Origin: Morella rubra
Taxonomy: Eukaryota > Streptophyta > Magnoliopsida > Fagales > Myricaceae
DNA: 64,000 bases
NCBI GenBank assembly: GCA_003952965.2
Contig: RXIC02000093.1
Location: 62,001-126,000, forward strand
Reading direction: 5' to 3'
Below the pieces are notes generated by a model, which was not told the origin of the DNA, made no database searches, and saw only the letters and a program-made list of their open reading frames with translations. The translations under genes and the position numbers were made by a program. Below, in pieces: positions 11,283 to 22,700 of this stretch (its first letter is position 1; every line of letters starts with the position of its first letter).

Positions 11283-12092
11283 GGCGAGAAAACATTTCAG
11301 CCTTCTCTTTCTCTCTCAAAACATCTCTCTACTTCCGCACATCTTTTAACTTCAGTAAAATCAAGCCTTCCCTTCCCTTAAAAAAAGCAAGCATTTCTTC
11401 CATTTACCATCCAGTCTTCTCTTATCCTTCCATACAATAATCAAGCCTTCTACTTTCGCATCTTTGCTTTCCAAAAATTAGTTTCCTTTCCTTTCCGCAA
11501 TCAAGTTTCATTACCTGCTTCTGCTTTCTACTTTCAGTTTTGTTTGTAAGTGTAACCTCTGTATCTACGTTTTATCTCTTTATCCATTGTACTTTTAAAA
11601 CTTTTAATATGAGTCAAGATCTTTCTGTTTTAATTGCTATGACTGTCTTGCTTAACCGTACTTGGAATACTTTACTTGCATTCTTATTTCTCAATATCAT
11701 TTACAGTTCATACATTGAGCATACCTACCTGAATATTAATTTCATGGATGAAACATTGTTCAAAGAATATGATTCCGATTATTTTGACATATCAATGCAT
11801 TCCACAGATGAGCATAACACCTGGGTGTAATTTTTTGGTATCAAAGCCAACAACTCATCTCATTTTCTTGCATTACCTCCATACTTTTTACTATTTAAAC
11901 TACCTTGTTAATTCTACCAAACTTTTTCTCCTCTAAGTGTTCGGTTTACATTATAGTTATTGTCTTTTGTTATTACCTAGTTCAAGCATTGGACTTCACC
12001 TGAATACCGTTGGATTAGCCGTGAGAAAGGCCGGACCCGGTTGGTGCGACCCGTTTGAGTTAATCTCAAAAGCATACTATAATTTAAACATA
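11283..12092 (+). other. Viral pregenomic RNA leader
   Basis: About 800 bp between the predicted start site and the movement-protein ATG. It is rich in CT tracts at first and contains several short upstream ORFs, the longest at 11540-11830, as in caulimovirid leaders that use ribosome shunting or reinitiation. The primer-binding site lies inside it. No other gene is seen. Confidence 0.55.
11836..11847 (+). promoter_or_regulatory. tRNA-Met primer-binding site of the virus
   Basis: TGGTATCAAAGC matches the plant initiator tRNA-Met complement (TGGTATCAGAGC) with one change. It lies in the leader downstream of the TATA box, the normal location for priming of minus-strand DNA synthesis in Caulimoviridae. 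Confidence 0.8.
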
Positions 12093-12812
12093 ATGTTTAG
12101 ACAAACAAATAGTCAACGTAGTTTTACCTCTGGAAGTTCTAATAGTATGAATATGGACAATAGCAATTGCATTGATAATACCGTATCATCTGCATCGCAT
12201 CTCAATACTGATGATTATCACATTTCATTAGGTCAAATAAACCATTAAACAATTGGGTAATTCCTAAAGTTAAAGATTCACATTTATATAAAAAGTCTAC
12301 CTTTGCTTTCCATACTGATTATGCTATTAAAACCATTGAACAGTTAATTCCTATTGGTCAAAGAATATGAAACAATTCATTTAATTCAGTCAAATATGAT
12401 TCAACATCATAAAAATCAAGGTTTTAAATATATGCATATGGGTCTAGTACAAATAGCCATTACTCCTTTAACTCGTCAAGGTATAAATGCTTCTGTTCTT
12501 TTATGTTTACGTGATGGACGTCATAATCAATTTTCGAATTCTTTGCTTCGAATAGTCGAATCTTTTTTACATCAAGGTCCTATTTACTTTAATTGTTATT
12601 CTTGTTTTCCTCTTTCTTTATCTGATCCTACTATTTTACATTCTTTAATATTAAATATCAAATCTATGGGTCATGATATGATAGAAGGTGCTCAATACCT
12701 TACTGTCATATATCGCCTTAACTACAAATTAATGAAGACAACTCTTGATCCTCGATCAAAAGTTCATCCTCATTTGGTGAAACTTTACTTTTAACTACTG
12801 CTAATGAATTTT

Positions 12813-12817
<5 letters not shown>
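12093..12817 (+). pseudogene. Caulimovirid movement protein, N-terminal and central part (plus copy)
   Basis: An ATG at 12093 opens a frame beginning MFRQTNSQRS that breaks near 12248. Further viral coding sequence follows in other frames up to about 12812, with at least three frame changes (near 12235, 12360 and 12775). Its second half (12456-12817) is the inverted match of the minus-strand movement-protein fragment. The viral sequence stops inside the gene and runs straight into an AT dinucleotide repeat. Being the first coding region after the leader, it fits the movement protein of a polyprotein-type caulimovirid. Confidence 0.72.

Positions 12818-12861
<44 letters not shown>
12816..12861. 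repeat. (AT)n microsatellite at the viral edge
   Basis: About 23 AT units directly follow the last viral codon. Endogenous caulimovirids (florendovirus-like and rice tungro-like insertions) are known to be often flanked by AT/TA dinucleotide repeats, so this is probably the integration junction. Confidence 0.9.
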
Positions 12862-12865
<4 letters not shown>

Positions 12866-15230
12866 GCAGCGGGCCATTCCCCGTGCATGACCTGTGGAGT
12901 CACTGTGTACGTATGATTTGTTAAATAACCAATCATTCCTTGCGTCCAACGAACTAGGAGCGCTGCACCAATGACCTTGTGGACACGTTTCCTTTGTTTC
13001 GTTCCATCACGTGGTTTTGTATCCTCTAATATATTATTCACAACCCATATGGATGAGATTCAATAAAAATAATTGTTTGTAATTTATTACTTATAAGATA
13101 AATATTTTGTTTTCTCCTGGAATTTTAATACTTTCTATTTTAATCTATTATTTTCATCGTCTTTGAATTACAAACAATTAATTTTAAATACTTTGTAGTC
13201 TTTATTAAAAAAATTCCATAAAAATGACTAAAAAAGAAAATTAGGGATTAAAATTGTAATTTTATAGATAAAAAACTGCTTTTCCAAAGAAAATGTGATA
13301 GTTTAAAATAGGAAATTGTTATGAATATTATAATTATAAGTTATTATGAGTGACTATTAATCTTATAATTATGAAATATTATGGATGACCATCACACCTC
13401 TTTAGTCTCCAGACTCTTTGATTTTTCTAGCGTTATGTACCTTTTCAATTCATTTTAATTTTATGTATTATATACACATAATAATATTCAGAATACATAA
13501 TAATTTTTAAAGAATTATTTCTGTCTTCTCTTTTGTTTATATTACTTTGCTACTAAGCTTGATAAGATCGTATGTCAAAATTCTTACATTGGAGGATGAA
13601 AAGTTTATTGTCTTAATCTTGCATGTTCTCTAATTCATAACGAGCATTTAAATAATTTTTTAGGAAAGAGAGTAGACTGAGATCTTCCTTCGTTTGGGTT
13701 CAATGAGTTTTTTTTTTTTTTTTAATAGCTAATGGCCAATTTTGAGACATGACCAAGACTTCTGTTATGGTGGGTACGATCAGTTGCTTGCAAACCAATG
13801 CAGGAAGTGGAAAATTAGGTCGCAGCACTCCACCTAAGAACGACGTCTGTCGTGCTTGGACGCAAATATCAATGACAGAAAGCAAAGAAACTGGAAGAGG
13901 TCATCCACGTAAGCTGTTGTTAGGTCAGGCCGGCTCCGGGTATAGATTGGCTTTTCGTGATTCCGCCGCGCGCGCACCCCACCCCCCTTTTTTTTTTCTT
14001 CTACTTTTAGGGAAGTTTCGATACAATTTTAAGAAATGGTACGTAATTAATTAACAGTTGCATATTATTGGGTTTACATGTGACTCGTGAGTGTCCCCTG
14101 GGATCGTCAAACAAAACGTGACTACGTGTGAAATACCTACAAAATTGAAGCCAATTTTCTATTAAAGTGTGTTTTTTTTGGGTCATATTGGACGTCGTTG
14201 TTCTCTTCTACCAATTAAAATTGTAATTATTGGATTAAGCATTTTAAAATATGGAGGACATAACATACAAACTTACTTTATCAGAAACGCAATTTTGGAA
14301 GGTATTATATATTGTTGATCCTGATTTATTTTTTAAATTAAAATGCTGTCTTATATTTATTATTATCCTTTTGGCGTTGTATAATTAATTTGAAATTAAT
14401 AATATGAGAATAAGATATTTGTCTTCTATCATACTTTTTGAAAGCAACAAATTAATTTAGACAACGAGTAGGACAATTGTGGCCCTACTAAGTCATGACA
14501 TAGGACATTTTTTATTTTTAAAACTTTCTTGTCCCGTTTTTGAGTGATTGTATATGGGCACAAGCTTAACATTGCCATTCTGCTCTGGAGTGAAAAGTTG
14601 GAGATTCAAGGGGAAATATCATAGAAAGTTACATATTTATATAATAAAATTAAAAATGTCCCTCTCAAGTTTCAATTTTTCTTACTACAGCATTTAAATT
14701 GAAAATTTTTTTAGATAATTCAAATCTTGAAGCATGACTCATTAATTTCAAGATTTTGACCGTTAGAATCATGATGAACTTGGTAGATGAATGGTGACAC
14801 ATGATTCAATTGGTATGATTTTGATAATCAAATTTTATTTAAAGATGTAATTGATAGTTCGATGACTCAATATAATAATTTTGGTAGATCAAATACATTG
14901 ACTATTTTTTAAGGGGCTTAGAGTGATTTTTTTTTTTTAATATCAAACCTAATCTATATTTTCACACACACTCTGAAAAAAAAATCCTAAATTATCTCAC
15001 AAATTTGTATATGGGGGGAATAATTTGGAGGTTGAAAAACAATTTGAGCATAATTTTTGGTAAAGGCGAAATACGGCAAAGAACTTGTACATCTACCAAA
15101 AAACAATGTCAACGGTCTGCAAATTAGTAAAAAGGGACAAGCAAAAGGGAAAACGTAAGAACCGTCATGGTCAGTTAGATACTGACGTAACAGGAGGAGG
15201 AGGAGCCTCGCTGAGAAGAGGATTGGATCT
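12862..15230. other. Intergenic DNA without a recognisable gene
   Basis: AT-rich plant intergenic sequence between the viral insertion and the BRO1-like gene. There is a T run at 13708-13725 and a short GC-rich patch near 13960-13990 (CGCCGCGCGCGCACCCC). No domain, tRNA or clear transposon end was seen. The last few hundred bases probably hold the promoter of the BRO1-like gene, but no TATA box stands out. Confidence 0.5.
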
Positions 15231-15239
15231 TTAAAACAA

Positions 15240-15519
15240 ATGGGTTTGAGTTGGGCGCCATTTAGACGCTACTAATACAACAATTAGAGAAAGCCGGAAG
15301 AACAAAATAAAGAAACGGGAAGTCCAAAAGCAGATCATTTCAATTCGAAACTTCCAGGTCTCTTTCTCTCTGACTTGGTTTGAAAATTGCGAATTCGCGA
15401 ACGATCTGTTCGCTGCTTGCCGAATGCACTTTTCCACAAGAGGCTCTGAAATTCTCTTACTTTTAGGGCTTTCTGATTGGCTTCTGCTTTCCTATTGATA
15501 GCTCAAGCTCCTGTTGATG
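15240..15519 (+). other. Probable 5' UTR exon of the BRO1-like gene
   Basis: A CT-rich stretch ends in a good donor (GATG|GTAAGTCAA, exon end 15519) and precedes the coding start by 1.3 kb. The next UTR exon would begin at 16780 after TTGACAG; a small extra exon 16298-16347 (TTTGTAG acceptor, CAAG|GTAGG donor) is possible. The transcription start is a guess. Evidence is splice-site form only. Confidence 0.45.
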
Positions 15520-16798
15520 GTAAGTCAATTTCCTTAGCATGGATTCTGTTCTGAATGATGTGAAACTCTGCCGTTTGGTTCTTGTTGGAAAAATGTCCAA
15601 AACTCTACAGTTTTGGCACTAGTAGTTTCCTGTTTATATCGAATGCGGTGTTCTTTGTGTTGAACAGTGGAACTCCAACCAATTTTTCTTTTGCTCAATC
15701 CAGATGAGGGCTTTGGATTTTTTTCTTCCTTTTTTCGCTGTATCTTTTCATGCGGAGGTAAACTAAACTCAGGGAATCGGAAATTCTCTACGTTTTTCTC
15801 ATCGGCCAAACGAACAATTCAGTTTCCTTTTCGGAGTTCCTCTGTGATTTCAGTTTGAAGTCAGCAATTCGTCGAAACTATTCATACAAATATGCCCGTG
15901 TACGTACTTGTGTTATGCATTGCTTTACTTCAGATATCACTTATTTGAGCTCTGTTGGAAATCCTTTACTCACAATTTTCAGTCAATTCGAGTCTCTTAC
16001 GTTTTCTAACTGAGGAGTTGTGTTTCAAACTCTATGGGAAGTTGATACTTTATCGTTCACGTTTTATGTTAGGAGATTTTGTTTTGGAGTAACGGGGTGC
16101 ACGGGGGATACCTACCTTTAAGTTTGATAAACCACGAAAACCTGGATCGTACTTTTGAACCGCCCGTGATGTAACAATAACAGTTTGTCTAAAGTTGTCA
16201 GAGCTCATGCAATCCTTGTGATTCACTTGCCTTTCATCTATAATTCTTTCCCTTGTTCTGGCCTCTAATATTCTTTTTTTCTTTTTTGTGTTTGTAGAAA
16301 TTAGCGGAAGTTTTAACCCATCAGTCAACCGCCTCATAAGGGACAAGGTAGGTGGACCAATCCGCATTTTTTTGCTCTCTCTTTTTCCTTTTCTTTTTAT
16401 TTTGAAAAATTGAATCAGTGTATTTATGGAATGGATAGTGGACGGCCCAACTTTTTTCTTCTTTCGCTAAATATTTGGAAAGCTGTATCATTGTCCCAGA
16501 AACACATAGATAGTTCTAGAAGGAGTCATTTGAATGCTGCTCGTGAGTAACCTATTGCATCTGCTTTATTGGTTGACATTTAATTAGGTGTCTGACGCTT
16601 AAATTAATCATCTTTATTGCTTGCTTATTGTTAATTTCCTGACTTTTTGTGAGTGTTGCCTTCATTCTTTGAACTTCATTGAAACACCCTTTGTCACCTT
16701 ATGTGAGAACATGTGGTTCTACCCTTAAGAAACCATAATAGTGTTGGAGCTGATTTACTTCATTTTATTGGGTTGACAGATACAGTAAGTTAGAGGAT

Positions 16799-19700
16799 AT
16801 GGGATGCCTGGTGTCAACACCAAAGGACACTGGTGGAAATAGAAGGAAGCCAGGAAACATTGGAGAAGTTTCTGTATATGTTCCTGGTTTTCGGATCCCG
16901 AAACCTGTTGATTTCTCCCAATCACTCGGTGATTGCTTGAGCAAGAATTTAGTGGAACGCCTATCTGCGCTAAGAACTCGTATTGTTGTAATGGCTGGTC
17001 AAGAAGCTCCTACAGTTACAAGAACAAGGAGAAAAACCCAACACGGTTTTGCTCTGTAAACACTTGATATTGCTATGATAATGTCCAAGCTCAGTTATTG
17101 ACATATTGAAGATATTCTTGTTTGTAGGAGGCTCAACCTTAGCTGATCTTCAGCAAGCTCTGGAAGATTACTTGCCAGTTCTTTTAGGACTAGTTAAAGA
17201 AGGTAGATTACTTACTACTGCCCCTCTGATCAGATACATTAATTGTTGAGATAGGTCCTAATAGTGCTGTTTATTCTGTTATTTGCAGGAAGCCAGCTAC
17301 AATACAAGGTACAATTTGTGTGGGTAAATCAGGAGGATGAAACAGAGGTGAACATAGAGGACTAATTTGTCAATATACGAATTTCTGCGTGGTTTTTGAT
17401 TTCTAGTTGTCACTTAGAGGAAAAGAGGTGTTTATATGAATAGATTCTTTTGCAGGAAACAGCCGTGTGTAATGCTTGGTATGAGGTGTTGTCAGTTATG
17501 CATTTAATGGCAATGATATCATTATCACAGGCCAACTTATTACTTCTTCCAAGAACATCACCTGATGGATTTCAGCCAAAGGTATCAGAAGGTAGTTGGT
17601 ACTGCAACCTTATATGCTGGCATTCTCAAGATCTCTATATTCGCTAGTAACTTTTTTATTGTTATTGTTCTTAGTTTTTTTCAATTGCCTATCATATTGA
17701 ACTAAGATACATATGACTCCATATCCTTATCAAATCACTTTGGCTCGTTTAGTTGATGTAAAGTTTGTTCTCTGTTCAACAATTTGGAAGATTAGCACTG
17801 GCCCACAGCATAAGGCTATCAGCTGAATTCGTGATATTTGTCCAGTATAGCTTGCTGAAATTGAGTTGTTTGTTTTGTGTACTCTGTCTGCCTAGAACTG
17901 TAAGATATGGCAATGTACTTGAACCTAATAATTGGCAGGCATGAAATACGAAATGGGAAAGCCTTAGGTGGGATTCAGTTTTCTTTTTGTTCACGAAGAC
18001 GTCATTCTACGTACCCCAAATGTGTTAGAAGCATGGTTAGAAGTCCTGGTTTTTTGTATTGGACATGGTATTCATGGCAGCTGGTCAGGGATATTAATAC
18101 CTATACACAAAGAGTATTAGTATTGAAGTGTACCAGCTACAACAATCTCCGGAGTAAGGAGAAAAATGAAAAATATAGAGACCACAAGTTATTGACAACC
18201 ACAAAGATGTTAGATTATCTCCTAATAAACATATTGTTGATAGCTTATATTTCAAAGAAATACAATTTCATGCATGATTCTCCAGAGTAAAAGATCAATG
18301 TTGCATCAACTTAAAAGACTTGGGATTGTCTTTAACAGTGATAGTCTGTTTAAACGAAATTTGTGCATGTTAGGCACATGCAAGCATTAAAATTTACCTA
18401 CATATATGGATGTTAGGTTTAACATTTTGTCTTAATGAAAGATACAGGATTGGAACCTTTTCATAAGTAATTATGTAGTAGGGTTCATGCAATGTATTTG
18501 CAAGAGATAGAGAAGACTGATGATCACAACTGAACGAACTGGATATATTTTTAGTGCATTGTGGAGTTTGATGTCCTTGACTAGTGCTTATAATAAGTTA
18601 TAATGGAGAGCTTTTTGTAATTTACAAACTAGTTATTTGAAGAGCCAAAGCTCAGTACATTGTTTCATTGAAATATATGAATCTAGCGTCTCTTACCTGT
18701 TGCCTTTCAATCTTTACGAATGGTGCTCAAACTTTGTGATCTCAAGATTCAAGAGGTCGATTAAGACAAAAATGCTGAAAAAGGAAGAACATAATTTGTT
18801 TCCAGCTAGTGGCATGATATTGGTGAATTGAAGAAGAATAGCCATGTGGGTTGCTATGTCACTTTGTTACATATTACTAGCTGTAAAACTTTCTTCAATT
18901 GAAAATATTAATTTGGTCCATCATGATTTATCTTGAAACGTAATCTTGGACTACGAGTTTTTATTCGTGTGTTTGAGTCTGTTGATTTTGATAGTTATGT
19001 ATTGTTGGACACAGTGACATAAGCTGGTACTTTCACTTTGTGTATGATATTTGTTCTCTCGTTATTGGCATTGAATGACACTTTAAAATGGCAAGTAATC
19101 TTCATCATTCCGCGAAACGCATAGCAATAAACTGAATCTAGAATCAGCTGTAGTCGTATTGACACCTGCAAGCTTCCATTATGCGTCTTCATGTGCTTAA
19201 ACCTGTGGGTTGCTTTCGAAATCAAAATAATCAACTCTGCGATCAGTAGTGATGCTAGATTCTGGTTTAAATTTATTTTCGGGTGTAAGGGATGGTCATC
19301 AATGCTTTGGGGAACTTTTTGTTTTTGGGTTTGGTGTAGTATCTGAAATATTTCTGCTGTACTGGCCAATGCACCTTGGAGTTTGTCTTCTTTTTTACTA
19401 GGATATAATTTGTTACCATTGATTGTTTCTTTCACCTAGAGAGAAAATATTATGCAAGTTGAATGAATTAATCATTTATGCAATTGTTGGTCATGGTGAG
19501 ATTAGAGGCTGTGTTGATGCTTCTATATTAAATTTTTGCCCTTGTGGTTATATTGTTGGTTCTTGTTTTCTAAGCGTTTATATTGTTGCTCCTAATTCTA
19601 CTGATGCTAGTATCAAAGTGTTTGTCTCGTTCTTTTGTGGCAGAGAGTAGACGTGCTTCCATTGATGTTTTCTTAAAGGCAGCAGGATACCTAGATTGTG

Positions 19701-22700
19701 CTGTCCGACAAGTTCTCCCACAGTTGCCAAGTGACCTCAGGTTTATATGGTTGAAAGACGTGCACTAATACTAACTGCCTTATTGGATCAAGCTTCATTT
19801 TTTTCTTATTGCTGCTATTTATTCTGCTATTTGCTTGTAGGAGAAATCTTCCAGTAGACCTAGCAGAAGGAGTTCTTCGAGCACTTTGCCTACAAGCATT
19901 AGGACAGGTGCAAACTTGTTCTTTGGATTGCCTTAATTGATGAACTCTTGGGACATTGTAATATTCAAAACTACAACTTGATATTTACCTTACCAATGAA
20001 TAAGCTAACCTGATTCGTCTTTCTCAATATTTGGAGTTGTTCATCTATCACTTGCCTGTGAGGTGCATGTTATGAGTCAAAATGTATGAGTTGGAAAAAC
20101 ATATTATTCTTTGAGAGGAACTAAGGACAAGGAAAAAAAAAGAAAAAAAAAGGAGAGGAAAAGTTGCGCTGGCAAAGAATCAAGTCTTTGTAAATTTTAG
20201 ACCACTCGATGCCTTTTTACCGTGTTGGACAATTTGATTTTCCTGTACTTGTCTCATATGCCATATCTTGTGTAAGTAAAAGATATTTTACTGTCTGCTC
20301 TGTGACGTCATGTTTTGAGGTTTCTTTTCTTTTTGGGTAAGTTGCTTTGAGGATTTACAAACGGATAAAGCTATTATTTTGAACATGTTCTGCTATAGAC
20401 ATATGTTAAAGTCTCATTGTCCTGATGTTCAGCATTCATGTTCGATGTGGTAAACTGTTGATCGGTGAAAAATTATCGGGTGATGTAACAATAATAAAAA
20501 GGAGTTACAGTGCTGTAACTCTAATATGACATATCTGTATGTAACACAGTTGCTAAGTGAGATAATTTTGCCTTGTAGAATATGTTAAAGACAAACATGT
20601 TCGGAGTATATAGAGTTTCTCAATGTATGTATCATTTATAATAAACCACCAGACATTTGTTTGCTGGTTGCTTTTCGACTCCACATGCTTGGGAGTTTAG
20701 GTCTGTCTTCTGTTATGTTGTGTTGGTAGAGTCCATGGTTCTCTATCTGGTTTCTTCTAGTTCCATAAGACTTTAGTCCTAGCTTGTCTTTAATGTTTGT
20801 TTTGGCTTTACTGGGGCAGTCAATGAGAGTGGGCGTTAGAGAAAGTCTTATCTTGGTTGAATATTGACCTTCATAGGAGTTAGAACATTAATTACTCCTT
20901 TCTACACTTTAGCTTAAGTATCGGATGCCTTTTTTTGTAATAATTAATGTACACCTTCCTTTCTAGAGTAAAAGGTGATTACTTGCTTGAAAAGACGATA
21001 TCAATGAAATTAATTTGAAAATTAAGTACCATACAGGCACTTTCCATTCGAGGAGTTGCCACTGGTGCTGGTCCCAAGTTGGCATTCTGTGAGCGGTGGT
21101 TAAATAGTCCTAGTATTTATCATCTTTTTTCCTTTATGATGAAGTGACTGCTCTTAAGACTGGAAATCATGCGCTTGGGCTTGGCACTCCGTTGTTCTTT
21201 TCCTCCCCCTTTTAGTTATGTATGTTGATGATCTTTTCTCATATGTAGGGTGTTGACATTCAACTTGGAGTAGCAATTGACAGTACTAAAGCTACTCTCG
21301 CAGTAAAGCGAAGACTTGCATGTGAGATGGTGAAGTACTGGCAGCAGGTATGAACTCATTGGCCTTTCTCTAATGAGCATGAGCTTAAATTTTTCATGCT
21401 TCTGGGGTCTCTTCTTATTCTTTGGCTTGTATCTATAACCATTGGATTTCTGTACCTTGAGTGGCTCTAGTGAGTATATAATGTCTATCTTGCTAGTTCT
21501 TAAAATCTTTACCCATGGAAGGATGCAACTAGAGGCAGCATATAATGTATATCTGGTCAGTTCTTAAATCTTACCATGGAAGGATGCTGCTAGAGCCTAC
21601 TTTCTGTAATAATTGTTACAAGGATTTCTTCTATTTCTTTTAAATATTCAGAGGGAAGTTTGAACTCTTGTACGATCACATCCTCGTTTTTTATTCGGCT
21701 CACAATTCTGTTCCCCTCAAAGATGTAAATGTGTGTATAGCTATAATGTTCCATGAAAGTACAAACTACCACTAAGCTTTTGAAACTCCTTGGTGTTTGA
21801 CCCAGTTCCACCTAGTAAGGACACAATGTAAGACTCGACCCTTTATATCACTCCATTTTGCATTCCTTCTCATTTTTCGCTCTTAGGGATTGGGGTTTTG
21901 TGATAGCATTATGGTTAACAGATCTCTTATGAAGCCTCACTAATAACAGAGACACCACATTGGGGACTAAGAACTTCTACTCCTAGCTATGTGAATGAAT
22001 ATGCAATTATTCATTTAAAACTTAAATATATGCGTGAAGCTGGTGGGCATGTTTTGGTATGAAAAGCAAGCCTAGGGCTCGTATAATATATTCTAGGGAA
22101 CTTACCAATATACAGAGAACTCATTTGGTTCCATTATTTGTTTTTCGTTTTTTTTTATCAATGCGTGGATCTGTTGATGAAACCAAGCTAGTGGTAAAGT
22201 TTAAATACAAGTTTTTTATTTGATAAAGCAAACTTAGAGTTGAGCTCTAACCCATCTAGAGTTCAAACATGAACTCTTGAGCTCAAGTTGAACTCTCAGC
22301 TAGTTTAAATAGCAAGTGCTTTGTGCCAATGGCAGCTAAATTGATTTGGCCCTTGTTTTATGCTAGTCACTATTGCAGTATTCTATTTAAATTTCTAACA
22401 CTTGGTGCTTCATAGTCCATTCCAGTGGCTTGCAAACCAGAGCTGGAATCAGTTTGGCTAGTTGGGTTGCAGTTTTCACAAATGAAGTTCCACCTTTGAA
22501 TAGATTAGAGAAACAACTAGAAGATATTCTTCCTTTGAGAATAATCAAACGAGTCTTTTGGTAAATAATGTTGATGGGCGAAGATGAGAGGAATGAATGA
22601 TTTTTTCAAAAGGCATAAAACCCAAGCAGTTATAAGTTTTTTCTGGAAACATAGGCAGTTATTTTTTTGGTAAAATCCTTATATGGTTCCTGTGGTATAC

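Noticed and set aside
13900..13990. GC-rich patch near CCGCCGCGCGCGCACCCC as a CpG-island promoter
   Set aside because: Too short, and followed by a T run; the BRO1-like 5' UTR lies more than 1 kb downstream with no link visible.
17907..18290. 127-residue frame inside intron 4 of the BRO1-like gene
   Set aside because: No domain, mixed composition, and the spliced BRO1 frame continues correctly without it.
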